The notes beneath the pieces were generated by a model that was not told where the DNA came from, ran no database searches, and was given only the letters and a program-made list of their open reading frames with translations. From Flavobacterium sp. (GTDB lineage: Bacteria; Bacteroidota; Bacteroidia; Flavobacteriales; Flavobacteriaceae): a DNA stretch of 64,000 bases. How positions within the stretch are numbered: the first letter of the stretch is position 1; every line of letters starts with the position of its first letter. Both the position numbers and the translations under genes were made by a program. The DNA lies in the NCBI GenBank assembly GCA_023259675.1, contig JALRGT010000001.1, positions 1-64,000 on the forward strand, written 5' to 3'. Below, piece by piece: positions 1 to 9,566 of the stretch.

Positions 1-22
1 GTGTTCTGTTACTTTCATTTTT

Positions 23-122
23 CCTCCCCCAACCCCTCCAAAGGAGGGGAGCTCTGGGGTAATTTTAATTGAACAATATTTTTTCTTTATCAACTCCTCC
101 CTTTTGGGGAGGCTGGGTGGAG
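23..122. repeat. Two GC-rich intergenic palindromes next to the metH stop
   Basis: Two short hairpin-forming units stand out in AT-rich DNA. The first has arms CCCCTCC and GGAGGGG around 33-49. The second has CCTCCC and GGGGAGG around 96-112 and ends just before the stop codon of the minus-strand methionine synthase gene. I recall repeats of this look as frequent intergenic elements in flavobacterial genomes. The second may also act as a transcription terminator, but no U-run is visible. Confidence 0.6.
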
Positions 123-123
123 A

Positions 124-2805
124 TTAATCTGCTATATTAGGACTTAACCACTTCGTTGCTTTATCCGTTGAAACACTCCTACGTTTGGCATAATCAATCA
201 CTTGATCTTCTTTTATTTTTCCGAGTCCGAAATACCTACTCTCTGGATTTCCAAAATAATATCCAGAAACCGATGAAGCTGGCCACATCGCCATACTCTC
301 GGTCAAAGTTACTCCTATTTCTTTTTCCACATTCAACAATTTCCAAATTGTTGGTTTTTCTAAATGGTCCGGACAAGCTGGATACCCTGGCGCTGGACGA
401 ATCCCTTTATAGGTTTCTTCAATTAATGCTTCTTTGGTTAATGCTTCATCGGCAGCATAACCCCAAATTTCTTTACGCACCTTTTCGTGTAAATATTCAG
501 CAAAAGCTTCGGCTAAACGGTCGGCCAATGCTTTTACCATTATCGAATTGTAATCGTCTAAATTATCACGGTATTCATCTGCCCATTCATCAACTCCAAA
601 TCCGGTAGTCACACAAAATGCACCCATGTAATCTGTTTTCCCATTATCTTTTGGCGCAATAAAATCGGCTAATGCGATGTTTGGAGCACCCTTAGTTTTC
701 TGCGCTTGCTGACGCAAGGTTAAGAATTTCTCCAATTCATTTCCTTTTTCATCATATAACTGAATATCATCATCGTTGATCTGATTGGCAGGAAAGATTC
801 CATAAATCCCTTTGGCAGTGAATTTTTTCTCTTTCAAAATTACATCCAACATTTCTTTTGCATCAGCAAAAACAGAAGTTGCTTGTTCACCAACTACTTC
901 GTCAGTTAAAATCGTCGGATATTTTCCGAACAATTCCCAGGTTCTGAAAAAAGGAGTCCAGTCAATATAAGGAACCAAAACATCCAAATCAATTTCAATA
1001 GTTTTAGCTCCAATGAAATTAGGCTTCATTGGATTATAATTATCCCAATCTAATTGCAGTTTGTTTTTACGAGCCTGCTCGATAGTTAGGAAATTTTTGT
1101 CTCTGGAACGATTCAAAAATGATTCTCTAAACGCATCATATTCTGCTCTAATATTACTTGTATATTGTTCTTTATTATGATCCAATAAATTTCCAGCAAC
1201 CGTAACGGCTCTTGAGGCGTCATTCACATGAATCACGGTTTCTCTGTATTGCGGTGCTATTTTCACAGCTGTATGTGCACGCGAGGTGGTCGCTCCTCCA
1301 ATCATCACCGGAATTTTCATTCCTTTTTTATCCAATTCCTTGGCGAGATATACCATTTCGTCCAATGAAGGTGTGATCAATCCACTTAGACCAATAATAT
1401 CTACATCATGTTCTATAGCCGCGGCAATAATTTTCTCTGGCGGAACCATCACTCCTAAATCGATGATTTCATAATTGTTACACGCCAAAACTACCGAAAC
1501 AATGTTTTTCCCAATATCATGTACATCCCCTTTTACGGTCGCCATTAATATTTTACCATTTCCTTCTTTATCTCCCACTTGTTTAGCAGCTTCAATAAAA
1601 GGCAACAAATAAGCCACGGCTTTTTTCATTACACGAGCCGATTTCACTACTTGAGGTAAAAACATTTTTCCGGAACCGAATAAATCTCCAACGACATTCA
1701 TTCCGGTCATCAAATTAATCTCGATTACTTCAATTGGCTTCGTAGCCGCCAAACGTGCTTCTTCGACATCTAACTCAATAAATTCATCAACCCCTTTTAC
1801 CAAAGAGTGCGTAATTCTTTCTTGCACCGTTCCCGAACGCCATTCTTGAACCGCTTTTTCATTGCTCTTTACATCTCCTTTTACATTTTCAGCAAAGTCC
1901 AACAAACGTTCTGTAGCATCATCACGTCTATTTAAGATTACATCTTCAACATGCTCTAATAAGTCTTTTGGAATATCATCATAAATGGTCAACATCTCTG
2001 GGTTTACAATTCCCATTGTCATTCCTGCTTTGATGGCATGATACAAGAAAACAGAATGCATCGCTTCACGAACGGTATCATTTCCTCTAAAAGAAAAAGA
2101 CACATTACTAACTCCACCACTAATGTGTGCGTGTGGCAAATTCTCTCTCACCCATTTTGTTCCTCTAAAGAAATCCAACGCATTCAAGCGGTGTTCTTCC
2201 ATTCCGGTAGCAACGGGAAAAATATTCAAATCGAATATAATATCTTGTGGCGGAAAATGAACTTTATTTACCAGAATATCATACGAACGTTGACAAATTT
2301 CAACTCGGCGTTCGTAATTATCTGCCTGTCCCACTTCGTCAAAAGCCATGACAATTACGGCAGCACCGTAACGTTTAATCAATTGGGCATGATGGATAAA
2401 TTGCTCTTCCCCTTCTTTTAGCGAAATCGAATTTACCACACATTTCCCTTGAACAACTTTTAATCCCGCTTCAATGATTTCCCATTTCGAACTGTCAATC
2501 ATAATTGGCACACGTGAAATATCAGGTTCGGCTGCAATTAAATTTAGAAATTTGGTCATGGCATATACCCCATCCAACATTCCCTCATCCATATTTATAT
2601 CGATGATTTGCGCTCCACCTTCTACCTGTTGTCTGGCAATATCAAGTGCTTCATCATATTTCTCTTCTTTTATCAATCGAAGAAATTTACGCGAACCCGT
2701 TACATTCGTACGCTCTCCAATGTTTACAAAAACACTGTCCGGCGTAATAATCAACGGTTCTAATCCCGATAAAACTAAATTTCTTCTTGGTTCTACTGCT
2801 GCCAT
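124..2805 (-). CDS. metH: Methionine synthase, folate/cobalamin/AdoMet part (split MetH, C-terminal portion)
   Basis: This is the cobalamin-dependent methionine synthase module that moves the methyl group from methyltetrahydrofolate via B12 to homocysteine. The 893-residue protein starts directly at the pterin-binding domain ([14 protein letters not shown] near residue 30). It then has the B12 cap and Rossmann domain with the B12-ligand motif DVHDIG near residue 427, and ends with the AdoMet reactivation domain ([12 protein letters not shown] near residue 805). The N-terminal homocysteine domain is missing and is encoded separately at 3634-4635, as I recall is usual in Flavobacteria. Both parts together match the length of a full MetH. 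A 127-residue unknown ORF and several repeats lie between the two parts. No cobalamin riboswitch was seen upstream. Confidence 0.95.
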   Translation of the reverse strand: MAAVEPRRNLVLSGLEPLIITPDSVFVNIGERTNVTGSRKFLRLIKEEKYDEALDIARQQVEGGAQIIDINMDEGMLDGVYAMTKFLNLIAAEPDISRVPIMIDSSKWEIIEAGLKVVQGKCVVNSISLKEGEEQFIHHAQLIKRYGAAVIVMAFDEVGQADNYERRVEICQRSYDILVNKVHFPPQDIIFDLNIFPVATGMEEHRLNALDFFRGTKWVRENLPHAHISGGVSNVSFSFRGNDTVREAMHSVFLYHAIKAGMTMGIVNPEMLTIYDDIPKDLLEHVEDVILNRRDDATERLLDFAENVKGDVKSNEKAVQEWRSGTVQERITHSLVKGVDEFIELDVEEARLAATKPIEVIEINLMTGMNVVGDLFGSGKMFLPQVVKSARVMKKAVAYLLPFIEAAKQVGDKEGNGKILMATVKGDVHDIGKNIVSVVLACNNYEIIDLGVMVPPEKIIAAAIEHDVDIIGLSGLITPSLDEMVYLAKELDKKGMKIPVMIGGATTSRAHTAVKIAPQYRETVIHVNDASRAVTVAGNLLDHNKEQYTSNIRAEYDAFRESFLNRSRDKNFLTIEQARKNKLQLDWDNYNPMKPNFIGAKTIEIDLDVLVPYIDWTPFFRTWELFGKYPTILTDEVVGEQATSVFADAKEMLDVILKEKKFTAKGIYGIFPANQINDDDIQLYDEKGNELEKFLTLRQQAQKTKGAPNIALADFIAPKDNGKTDYMGAFCVTTGFGVDEWADEYRDNLDDYNSIMVKALADRLAEAFAEYLHEKVRKEIWGYAADEALTKEALIEETYKGIRPAPGYPACPDHLEKPTIWKLLNVEKEIGVTLTESMAMWPASSVSGYYFGNPESRYFGLGKIKEDQVIDYAKRRSVSTDKATKWLSPNIAD

Positions 2806-2823
2806 TTTTATTTTTATTTATAT

Positions 2824-2850
2824 CCTACAAGGTTTTTGAAACCTTGTAGG
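2824..2850. repeat. Intergenic palindrome CCTACAAGGTTT type
   Basis: Near-perfect inverted repeat with arms CCTACAAGGTTT and AACCTTGTAGG, directly upstream of the metH start codon on the minus strand. It is one of several different palindromic units packed between the two metH pieces. I recall the same sequence type as a dispersed repeat in flavobacterial genomes. Confidence 0.6.
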
Positions 2851-2875
2851 TTTAATATGTTCTTATTTTTTATGC

Positions 2876-2922
2876 CAACGGAATAAATTCCGTTGCTACA
2901 AAATGAGTCGTTCCTACGGAAC
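2876..2922. repeat. Intergenic palindrome CAACGGAATAAATTCCGTTG type
   Basis: Perfect inverted repeat CAACGGAAT/ATTCCGTTG followed by a related half unit (TTCCTACGGAACT). It is probably a dispersed REP-like element. No transposase is present in the window. Confidence 0.6.
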
Positions 2923-2948
2923 TTTATTATTTTATTCACCCAGTTTTT

Positions 2949-3070
2949 CATTGCGAGGAACGAAGCAATCTCATCTTGTTACATCCGTAATGTGATTCGT
3001 CCTTCGTCGGAATGACAAACCAGACTTTTATATTTTTATTCTCTTTGCGGGCGCGGATTACAAATCCACG
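2949..3070. repeat. Two further REP-like units (ATTGCGAGGAACGAAGCAATC type and GCGGATTACAAATCC type)
   Basis: The first unit pairs ATTGCGAGGAACGAAG with CTTCGTCGGAATGAC across a spacer of about 35 bases. The second has CGCGGATT and AATCCACG arms around ACA. Both are GC-richer than their surroundings and resemble repeats I recall from many Bacteroidota genomes. With the two units upstream they fill almost the whole 283-base gap between metH and the next ORF. Confidence 0.6.
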
Positions 3071-3088
3071 ATATTTGGCTATTTAAAA

Positions 3089-3472
3089 TTATTTATTTAT
3101 ACTCATAATACTAATCCAAACACCAATAATCAAGAAAAGTATATTGACTATATATCTAATACTTTCTTCTTTCTGCAACCAATGTTTATTTTGCATCCAA
3201 AGAAATTTATGGTTTTGCCAATTGGTTAACCCAATATGAATTCCTTTCCCTGAAGGTTCGTTTTTTCCAAAATAATTTAAATAATAAATATGCTTTTTTT
3301 TATATTCCAAACAATGTATTTTATAAAAATAATTTTCTTTCTCTGTTAAAAGAGGATGAGAAATATCAGCTTTAATATACCTTCCTCGTTTTATTTCTAT
3401 TGTTTCTCCCGGAAATAAAGTTGTTAAATGACCTGTATTAAATTCGTTTGATCTTAGCACTTGGATTATCAT
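3089..3472 (-). CDS. Hypothetical protein with C-terminal membrane helix
   Basis: I do not recognise this 127-residue protein. It has a basic, aromatic-rich soluble part with many Tyr, Lys and His (for example KKKHIYYLNYF) and one hydrophobic segment near the C terminus (IVNILFLIIGVWISIMSI), so it is probably anchored by its tail in the inner membrane. It sits between the two halves of methionine synthase and is flanked by repeats, which suggests a late insertion rather than a functional partner. Its AT content looks higher than that of the metH genes. The start is a plain ATG. The reading frame is open and its composition is protein-like. Confidence 0.6.
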   Translation of the reverse strand: MIIQVLRSNEFNTGHLTTLFPGETIEIKRGRYIKADISHPLLTEKENYFYKIHCLEYKKKHIYYLNYFGKNEPSGKGIHIGLTNWQNHKFLWMQNKHWLQKEESIRYIVNILFLIIGVWISIMSINK

Positions 3473-3633
3473 ATGTTTAAGCTTTACTTTTCAGTTAACA
3501 AACCTTCATTCTTTAAATACTTATTCAAAACAAAAAAATTAATTCTTTTCATTATTTACGAAAACAAGAGGATTATTATTTTTCACATTAACTAATAGCT
3601 CAGATTCAGTACATGTCTATCCCAATTATTCAA

Positions 3634-4635
3634 TTACATCGTCGCCGTCGAAACCCTCGGCTTATAATCCTTGGCAATATCGGCAATCAACTTGATGTGT
3701 TCTGGAGTTGTACCGCAACAACCTCCTATGATATTCACCAAATTATCGTCTAAATAACTCTTAATTTGCGCTTGCATTTCCTCTGGTGTTTCATCATATT
3801 CCCCAAAAGCATTTGGCAATCCTGCATTAGGATGCGCCGAAACATTGAACGAAGTATGCGAAGACAAGGTTTGCAAATACGGTTTCAACAAATCGGCTCC
3901 AAGAGCACAATTGAATCCTACACTCAATAACGGAATATGCGACACCGAAACCAAGAAAGCTTCTACCGTTTGTCCGGAAAGGGTTCTTCCTGAAGCATCG
4001 GTAATCGTTCCCGAAACCATGATTGGAATATCAATACCGCGTTCCTCTTTCACTTCTTCGATGGCAAAAAGTGCCGCTTTGGCATTTAAAGTATCAAAAA
4101 TAGTTTCCACCAAAAGCAAATCAACGCCACCATCCAATAAAGCTTCTACTTGTTGTTTGTAAGCAATTCTCAAATCATCAAAAGTCACCGCTCTGTACCC
4201 TGGATCGTTTACATCGGGCGACATACTCGCTGTTCTGTTTGTTGGCCCAATAGAACCCGCAACAAAACGTGGTTTCTCTGGATTCTTGGCAGTGAATTCA
4301 TCGGCTACTTCACGGGCAATTTTTGCCGATTCATAGTTCAACTCATAAACGACATCTTCAAGATGATAATCGGCCATACCGATAGTTGTACTTGAAAACG
4401 TATTGGTTTCCACGATATCTGCTCCCGCTTCAAAATAAGCGGCATGCACTTCTTTGATGGCTTTGGGTTGCGTTATCGATAATAAATCATTATTCCCTTT
4501 TAAGGAATGCGGAAAATCCTTGAAACGTTCGCCACGAAAATCTTCTTCAGAAAAATTATAACGTTGCAACATAGTACCCATTGCTCCGTCGAGAACCAGG
4601 ATTCTTTTTTTGATTTCTTCTTGAATGCTTGGCAT
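3634..4635 (-). CDS. metH: Homocysteine S-methyltransferase (split MetH, N-terminal portion)
   Basis: This is the homocysteine-binding, zinc-dependent methyltransferase domain of methionine synthase as a separate 333-residue protein. It begins with the family signature [10 protein letters not shown] and carries the zinc ligands as GFNC near residue 240 and [10 protein letters not shown] near residue 305. It should work with the downstream folate/B12/AdoMet protein (124-2805) on the same strand. It is the first metH gene in the direction of transcription, about 310 bases after the ferredoxin-NADP reductase-like gene. The function is secure from the domains. Whether the two proteins form a stable complex cannot be seen here. 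Confidence 0.93.
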   Translation of the reverse strand: MPSIQEEIKKRILVLDGAMGTMLQRYNFSEEDFRGERFKDFPHSLKGNNDLLSITQPKAIKEVHAAYFEAGADIVETNTFSSTTIGMADYHLEDVVYELNYESAKIAREVADEFTAKNPEKPRFVAGSIGPTNRTASMSPDVNDPGYRAVTFDDLRIAYKQQVEALLDGGVDLLLVETIFDTLNAKAALFAIEEVKEERGIDIPIMVSGTITDASGRTLSGQTVEAFLVSVSHIPLLSVGFNCALGADLLKPYLQTLSSHTSFNVSAHPNAGLPNAFGEYDETPEEMQAQIKSYLDDNLVNIIGGCCGTTPEHIKLIADIAKDYKPRVSTATM

Positions 4636-4945
4636 AACTTATTTTTTTGCCGCTAAGACGCTAAGGCGCAAAGCTTTTGTTTTTTTATCTATTTTCCCCA
4701 AAAAATCACTGTTCCTGGCTATTTAGCCCTGATGGCAGCGATTATCTCCCGATTTAGAAAAACAAGGCTTTTTAGCCGTAGTTTTTATTTATCGGGAATA
4801 TAGCGAACAGCAGGAATCCATTTTTGCTGACAAATCCCTTTCTTTCGCTCCTAAATTATTTCATTAATTTGGAAATGCAAAGTAAAGCAATAGCCTTACC
4901 ACTTGCAAGTGGTAAGGCTATTTATAATTTAACCAAGATGGTTGT
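4636..4945. repeat. 310-base intergenic region built of repeats
   Basis: There is no gene here. Near 4649-4676 lies a GCCGCTAAGACGCTAAGGCGC unit. From about 4711 to 4820 there is a long imperfect palindrome with outer halves GCCCTGATGGCAGCG and AGCGAACAGCAGG around an inner CCCGAT/ATCGGG hairpin. It resembles intergenic repeats or structured RNAs I recall from Flavobacteria (possibly the Flavo-1 motif, not verified). At 4892-4919 there is a perfect 28-base palindrome. Confidence 0.55.
4892..4919. terminator. Perfect 14-bp hairpin after the ferredoxin-NADP reductase-like gene
   Basis: The palindrome AGCCTTACCACTTG/CAAGTGGTAAGGCT lies 26 bases after the stop codon of the minus-strand reductase gene. 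No clear U-run follows on the minus strand, so it may be a terminator, an mRNA 3' stabiliser or another REP unit. Confidence 0.5.
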
Positions 4946-5998
4946 TTAATTTATCGCTTTTACGACTGCTTTTGGCGCTTCTTTACGCGTTCCGTCAAAT
5001 CCATCTACACCACTTACGGTTGTATATTTCATTACATATTTCTTACCTGGATTGATAATTTGGTAAGCTGCCTGACACATTAAAGTCGCTTCATGGAAAC
5101 CACAAAGAATCAATTTTAATTTCCCAGGATAGGTGTTTACGTCACCGATAGCGAAGATTCCCGGAATATTCGTTTGGTAATCCAAGGAATTATTCACTTT
5201 AATCGCATTTTTCTCAATCTCTAATCCCCAGTTTCCGATAGGACCTAACTTTGGCGTTAATCCGAAAAGTGGAATAAAATAATCACAAGGAATATTTCTG
5301 TGTGCTCCGTTTTCATCAAGATCAACTGACTCAATATGCTCAGCTCCATTTAAACCAACGACTTCAGCAGGCGTAATTAATTTAATTTTTCCAGCATCTT
5401 TTAATTCTTGTACTTTTTCTACAGAATCCAACGCTCCTCTAAATTCATTTCTTCTGTGAACCAAAGTTACTTCGGAAGCAACATTAGAAAGGAAGATACT
5501 CCAGTCTAAGGCTGAATCTCCACCTCCGGCGATCACGACTCTTTTGTCTCTGAATTTCTCTGGATTTTTGATAAAGTATTTAATTCCTTTATCTTCATAG
5601 AAATTAATTCCGTCAATAAGCGGTTTTCTTGGTTCGAAACTTCCTAATCCTCCAGCAATGGCAATCACAGGCGCATGGAATTCTTTCCCTTTATTGGTTG
5701 TAACGATAAAACTTCCGTCCTCTTGTTTTTCAATGGTTTCTGCACGTTCCCCAAGGGTAAAACCCGGCTCAAATTGCTTGATTTGCTCCATTAAGTTATC
5801 CACCAAATCTCCTGCCAATACTTCAGGAAAACCTGGAATATCATAAATTGGTTTCTTAGGATACAATTCTGAAAGTTGTCCACCTGGTTGTGGTAAAGCA
5901 TCCAAAACATGACATTTTAGTTTCAACAAACCTGCTTCAAAAACGGCAAATAAACCTGTTGGTCCTGCTCCTATTATAAGGATATCTGTTTTAATCAT
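4946..5998 (-). CDS. NAD(P)/FAD-dependent oxidoreductase, ferredoxin-NADP reductase type 2-like
   Basis: This 350-residue flavoprotein has a thioredoxin-reductase fold. The FAD-binding motif GAGPTG is at residues 10-15, a second dinucleotide motif AGGGDSALDW lies near residue 157, and the FAD-closing motif AIGDVNTYPGK is near the C terminus. The CxxC disulfide of thioredoxin reductase is absent, which matches the YumC-type ferredoxin-NADP reductases. It lies downstream of siroheme reductase and siroheme synthesis genes on the same strand, so a role in feeding electrons to sulfite reduction is a reasonable inference. Other flavodoxin or ferredoxin partners remain possible. Confidence 0.85.
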   Translation of the reverse strand: MIKTDILIIGAGPTGLFAVFEAGLLKLKCHVLDALPQPGGQLSELYPKKPIYDIPGFPEVLAGDLVDNLMEQIKQFEPGFTLGERAETIEKQEDGSFIVTTNKGKEFHAPVIAIAGGLGSFEPRKPLIDGINFYEDKGIKYFIKNPEKFRDKRVVIAGGGDSALDWSIFLSNVASEVTLVHRRNEFRGALDSVEKVQELKDAGKIKLITPAEVVGLNGAEHIESVDLDENGAHRNIPCDYFIPLFGLTPKLGPIGNWGLEIEKNAIKVNNSLDYQTNIPGIFAIGDVNTYPGKLKLILCGFHEATLMCQAAYQIINPGKKYVMKYTTVSGVDGFDGTRKEAPKAVVKAIN

Positions 5999-6051
5999 TT
6001 TTCTATTGGCTTTTGGCTATTGGTTTTTGACCGTTAGCTATTGTTTATTTA

Positions 6052-6630
6052 TTATTTATTTTTCAGTGTATCCGTGATTTCATTCATTTTTTGAACCTTT
6101 TCCTCAAAATTCCCTTTCAGGGTTTTGCGATATTCATTCAGGTTCTCGACCATTTTATTAATATCATCCGGAATAATTTCTTCAAAAAACTCTCGTAATC
6201 GTTTAGCCGTCGTAGGGGATTTGCCATTGGTTGAAATCGCAATTTTCACATTCCCTTTGGTCACAATGCCCCCCAAATAATAATCGCATAAATCAGGTGT
6301 ATCAGCAATGTTGCAAATTAGATAACGCTTTCGCGATAACTCATACACCTTTTTATTTACTTTCAAATTATCGGTACAGGCAATTACCATATGCCTCTTT
6401 TTTAACATCTTTTTCTTAAACTTGGCTTTCGTCAACTTTACAGAAGGATGTTTTTGTGCTAATTCTTCCAACTCGGGCAAAAATTGCGGTGCTACCACCT
6501 CAACATTTGCATTTGGACTGGACTTCAACAAGAATGACAACTTTTCTAAACCTACATTTCCTCCACCTACAATGAGTACATTGAGGTTATGTAATTTCAA
6601 AAAAATAGGATATAACTCGTTTCTTTCCAT
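6052..6630 (-). CDS. Precorrin-2 dehydrogenase / sirohydrochlorin ferrochelatase (CysG N-terminal type)
   Basis: This 192-residue protein resembles the N-terminal half of CysG (Met8/SirC family), which oxidises precorrin-2 to sirohydrochlorin and in some members inserts iron to give siroheme. The NAD-binding loop VGGGNVG is at residues 21-27 and the family signature ISTNGKSPTTAKRLRE is near residue 132. It follows cobA by six bases on the same strand, so the two act together in siroheme supply for the reductase encoded just upstream. Whether it also carries the chelatase activity cannot be decided from sequence alone. Confidence 0.9.
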   Translation of the reverse strand: MERNELYPIFLKLHNLNVLIVGGGNVGLEKLSFLLKSSPNANVEVVAPQFLPELEELAQKHPSVKLTKAKFKKKMLKKRHMVIACTDNLKVNKKVYELSRKRYLICNIADTPDLCDYYLGGIVTKGNVKIAISTNGKSPTTAKRLREFFEEIIPDDINKMVENLNEYRKTLKGNFEEKVQKMNEITDTLKNK

Positions 6631-6636
6631 TTTTAT

Positions 6637-7410
6637 TTATTTTTCAGACTGTACAAATTCCCCGTACAATCCTTTTAATTTATTGATTTCCTTAACTACA
6701 GATCCAATTACAATTATCGCAGGCGAACTCAACTTTTTTTCCTCCACTACTGCTTCTATTGTATTTATGGTTCCAATGCCTATTTTCTCGTCGGGCGTAG
6801 TTCCATTTTGAATAATAGCAATTGCTGTATCTCCTTTGGATTCTTTTTGAAACAACTCGACAATTTGTGCCAACTTACTCATTCCCATCAGAATCACCAC
6901 CGTTGCAGATGATTGAGCCGCTAGAGCGATATCCTCAGACAATTCCCTATCGGAAGTTGTCCCTGTGATTACCCAAAAACTTTCAGAAACACCTCTTTTT
7001 GTCAAAGCAATTCCTTGGTAAGCGGGTACCGCTATCGCCGATGAAATTCCAGGGACGACAAATGTAGGAATTCCAAAACTTTCTGCATATTCTATTTCTT
7101 CACTTCCGCGACCGAAAATAAAAGGATCTCCTCCTTTTAGCCGAACCACATGTCCATGCGTAAAGGCATTGTCCACAATCAACTGATTGATTTCGTCTTG
7201 TGAATAAGCGTGTTTTCCTATTCTTTTCCCAACAAATAACCGAATTGCTTCTTTTGGAGCATAGGCTAATATTTTTTCATTGGCCAAGGCGTCATATAAA
7301 ACCACATTCGCTTCAGCCAATGCTTTTACTCCTTTGAGAGTCAGCAAATCGGGATCGCCCGGACCGGCACCGACTAAAGTTATTTTTGGTTTTATAGTTG
7401 TATTACGCAT
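6637..7410 (-). CDS. cobA: Uroporphyrinogen-III C-methyltransferase
   Basis: This SAM-dependent methyltransferase converts uroporphyrinogen III to precorrin-2, the first committed step to siroheme. The 257-residue protein has the signature GAGPGDPDLLT at residues 14-24, the loop RLKGGDPFIFGRG and the VVPGISSA motif. It matches a stand-alone SUMT in length, without the CysG N-terminal domain, which is the next gene. Its start overlaps the end of the siroheme reductase gene by 8 bases, so translational coupling is likely. Confidence 0.95.
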   Translation of the reverse strand: MRNTTIKPKITLVGAGPGDPDLLTLKGVKALAEANVVLYDALANEKILAYAPKEAIRLFVGKRIGKHAYSQDEINQLIVDNAFTHGHVVRLKGGDPFIFGRGSEEIEYAESFGIPTFVVPGISSAIAVPAYQGIALTKRGVSESFWVITGTTSDRELSEDIALAAQSSATVVILMGMSKLAQIVELFQKESKGDTAIAIIQNGTTPDEKIGIGTINTIEAVVEEKKLSSPAIIVIGSVVKEINKLKGLYGEFVQSEK

Positions 7411-9493
7411 TAGCTAATTCTTTGGCTCTGTAATTTTCAATGGTTTCGAAAAACGAAATTCCTTCTTGAATGTATTGTTTTGCAAAGTCTTCCGATGGCT
7501 CATTAGCTTTTATTTGATACACTAATTCTTTGAATGTTTTTCCTAATTCAATTTTATTAGTATCTATAAAAACAGTATCAAATAAATCAATGATTCCAGC
7601 GTGAGTATTGGTTTTTTGTTTTTCGGCCAATAATAAAGCTTTCGCCCCATTTACTAAACCTGCATATGCCAAGTAAATAGCATCAGACCATTTTTGTTCT
7701 TGGAAAACCTCTTGAGCCGATGTCAATTTGTCTTTAGCTTCCAATAACAAAGTAGCTACTAAATCAATCACAACACCTGCACATTCTCCAACACCAACTG
7801 CTTTCACATAATTATCTGCGTTACCCCAATCTATAAAATCAGCTTCGGTAAGATTGGTAACATCGGCTAACGGTTTCAAGAATTCGTAAAAATATTTCTC
7901 TCCTTTAGCATCATAATAATCTAAGAATCGAGATCCATTAGCATTCGCTTCAAAATCATTTAAGATTAAGCGCAACGCTTCCGGCCCTCTACGGCTTGGA
8001 ATTTTGATTACTTTATCCGAGAATCTTCCGTTTCCGTTTCCTAAAATCCCACCACCCAATAGTACTTGTAATGCCGGCGCCACTAATTTCCCTGAATTGA
8101 TTGACATTCCTTGGAAACCAATTTCGGCCATATTGTGTTGACCACAAGCATTCATACAACCACTAATTTTGATAGCAATCTCTGTATTATTGGCAAATTG
8201 TGGGTATTCTGCTTTTAAGACTCTTTCTAATTCGTCTGCAATACCCGTACTGCTTGCAATTCCTAAGTTACAAGTATCTGTACCAGGACAAGCCGTGATA
8301 TCACCAATAGTATTGTAACCTAAGTTAACCATATCTAATTTGGCTAATTCTTGGTAAAAGAATGCCAGATTTTCTTCTTTAATATTACGCAAAACGATAT
8401 TTTGTCTTAATGAAAAACGCAATTCATTTGCACCGTAATTTTTAATCAAATCAGCTAATAATCTCGCTTTATCTGTATAAAAATCCCCTAAAAGAACTTT
8501 AATTCCGATAGCTACATATCCCGCTTGTTTTTGTGGAATCACATTCGATTTTTTCCAAGCTTCAAAAGCTTCAACATCTTCAATAGTTACTATTGGCACT
8601 TCTAATAATGGTTCAGCAATAGCACCTTCAAAAGCAGTGGTATCAATCTCGTAAGTATGGAAAGGCAATGCTTTTTTCTCTTCGTCAACCAAACGTAAAA
8701 ACTCATCACGTCCTAAGTCTTTAATCAAAAACTTCATACGTGCTTTTAGACGTTTTGCTCTTTCTCCGTAACGGTCAAAAACTCGAATTACACCTTCGGC
8801 AGTTGGAATAATTTGGTTTACCGGTACAAATTCTGAAAGTAATTCGGCATGACTTGGCTGAGAACCTAATCCTCCACCTAACATTATTTTGAATCCTTTT
8901 TGACCATTTACAATTTTTGGAATAAATCCTAAATCATGCAAATAGCTTAAAGCAGTATCCTCATCAGATGAAGAAAATGATATTTTGAATTTACGTCCCA
9001 TTTCTTGGCAAATTGGGTTACGCAATAAATATTGAAATAAACCGTGAGCGTACGGAGAAACATCAAAAGGTTCGTTTACATCTACACCTGCCAATTCACT
9101 GGCCGTAATATTACGTACCGTGTTTCCACAAGCTTCTCTTAAAGTAATATCGTCTTTGGCTAATTCTGACCAAAGTTCTGGCGTTCTATCTAAACTCACA
9201 TAATGAATCTGAATATCCTGACGTGTTGTAATATGCAAACGTCCCGTAGAATATTTATCTGAAACTTCAGTAATTCTTTTTAATTGCTCACTGGTTACTT
9301 TTCCGTAAGGCAATTTAATACGAATCATCTGTACCCCTTCCTGACGTTGTCCGTAAATTCCACGAGCCAAACGAAGACTACGAAAACGCTCGTCGTCAAT
9401 TTGACCACCACGGAATAAATGAATCTTTTTCTCTAAATCGATAATCTCTTTCTCGACAATCGGGTTTTCTATTTCGCTTCTAAAAGTTTTCAT
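7403..9493 (-). CDS. Siroheme sulfite/nitrite reductase with C-terminal HEPN domain
   Basis: This ferredoxin-type sulfite/nitrite reductase has two ferredoxin-like and two siroheme-binding halves. The [4Fe-4S]-siroheme ligands are visible as CPGTDTC near residue 402 and CMNAC near residue 445. After about residue 560 it carries a helical tail of about 130 residues (VVIDLVATLLLEAKDKL...AYAGLVNGAKALLLAEK) typical of HEPN domains. It is fused to the reductase and makes the protein longer than the usual 520-570 residues. Given cysH, cysD and cysN upstream, reduction of sulfite to sulfide is the likely reaction, with electrons probably from ferredoxin. The role of the tail is unknown to me. Confidence 0.9.
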   Translation of the reverse strand: MKTFRSEIENPIVEKEIIDLEKKIHLFRGGQIDDERFRSLRLARGIYGQRQEGVQMIRIKLPYGKVTSEQLKRITEVSDKYSTGRLHITTRQDIQIHYVSLDRTPELWSELAKDDITLREACGNTVRNITASELAGVDVNEPFDVSPYAHGLFQYLLRNPICQEMGRKFKISFSSSDEDTALSYLHDLGFIPKIVNGQKGFKIMLGGGLGSQPSHAELLSEFVPVNQIIPTAEGVIRVFDRYGERAKRLKARMKFLIKDLGRDEFLRLVDEEKKALPFHTYEIDTTAFEGAIAEPLLEVPIVTIEDVEAFEAWKKSNVIPQKQAGYVAIGIKVLLGDFYTDKARLLADLIKNYGANELRFSLRQNIVLRNIKEENLAFFYQELAKLDMVNLGYNTIGDITACPGTDTCNLGIASSTGIADELERVLKAEYPQFANNTEIAIKISGCMNACGQHNMAEIGFQGMSINSGKLVAPALQVLLGGGILGNGNGRFSDKVIKIPSRRGPEALRLILNDFEANANGSRFLDYYDAKGEKYFYEFLKPLADVTNLTEADFIDWGNADNYVKAVGVGECAGVVIDLVATLLLEAKDKLTSAQEVFQEQKWSDAIYLAYAGLVNGAKALLLAEKQKTNTHAGIIDLFDTVFIDTNKIELGKTFKELVYQIKANEPSEDFAKQYIQEGISFFETIENYRAKELANA

Positions 9494-9566
9494 ATCCTTA
9501 TTTATGTTATGGGTTGTGGTTGTGGGTAATAGTTAGCATTGTGAACTAAAACCTAACAACTTTTAA

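Noticed and set aside
156-608. Plus-strand 150-residue ORF opposite metH
   Set aside because: It lies entirely antisense to the conserved metH gene, has shadow-like composition and shows no family motif.
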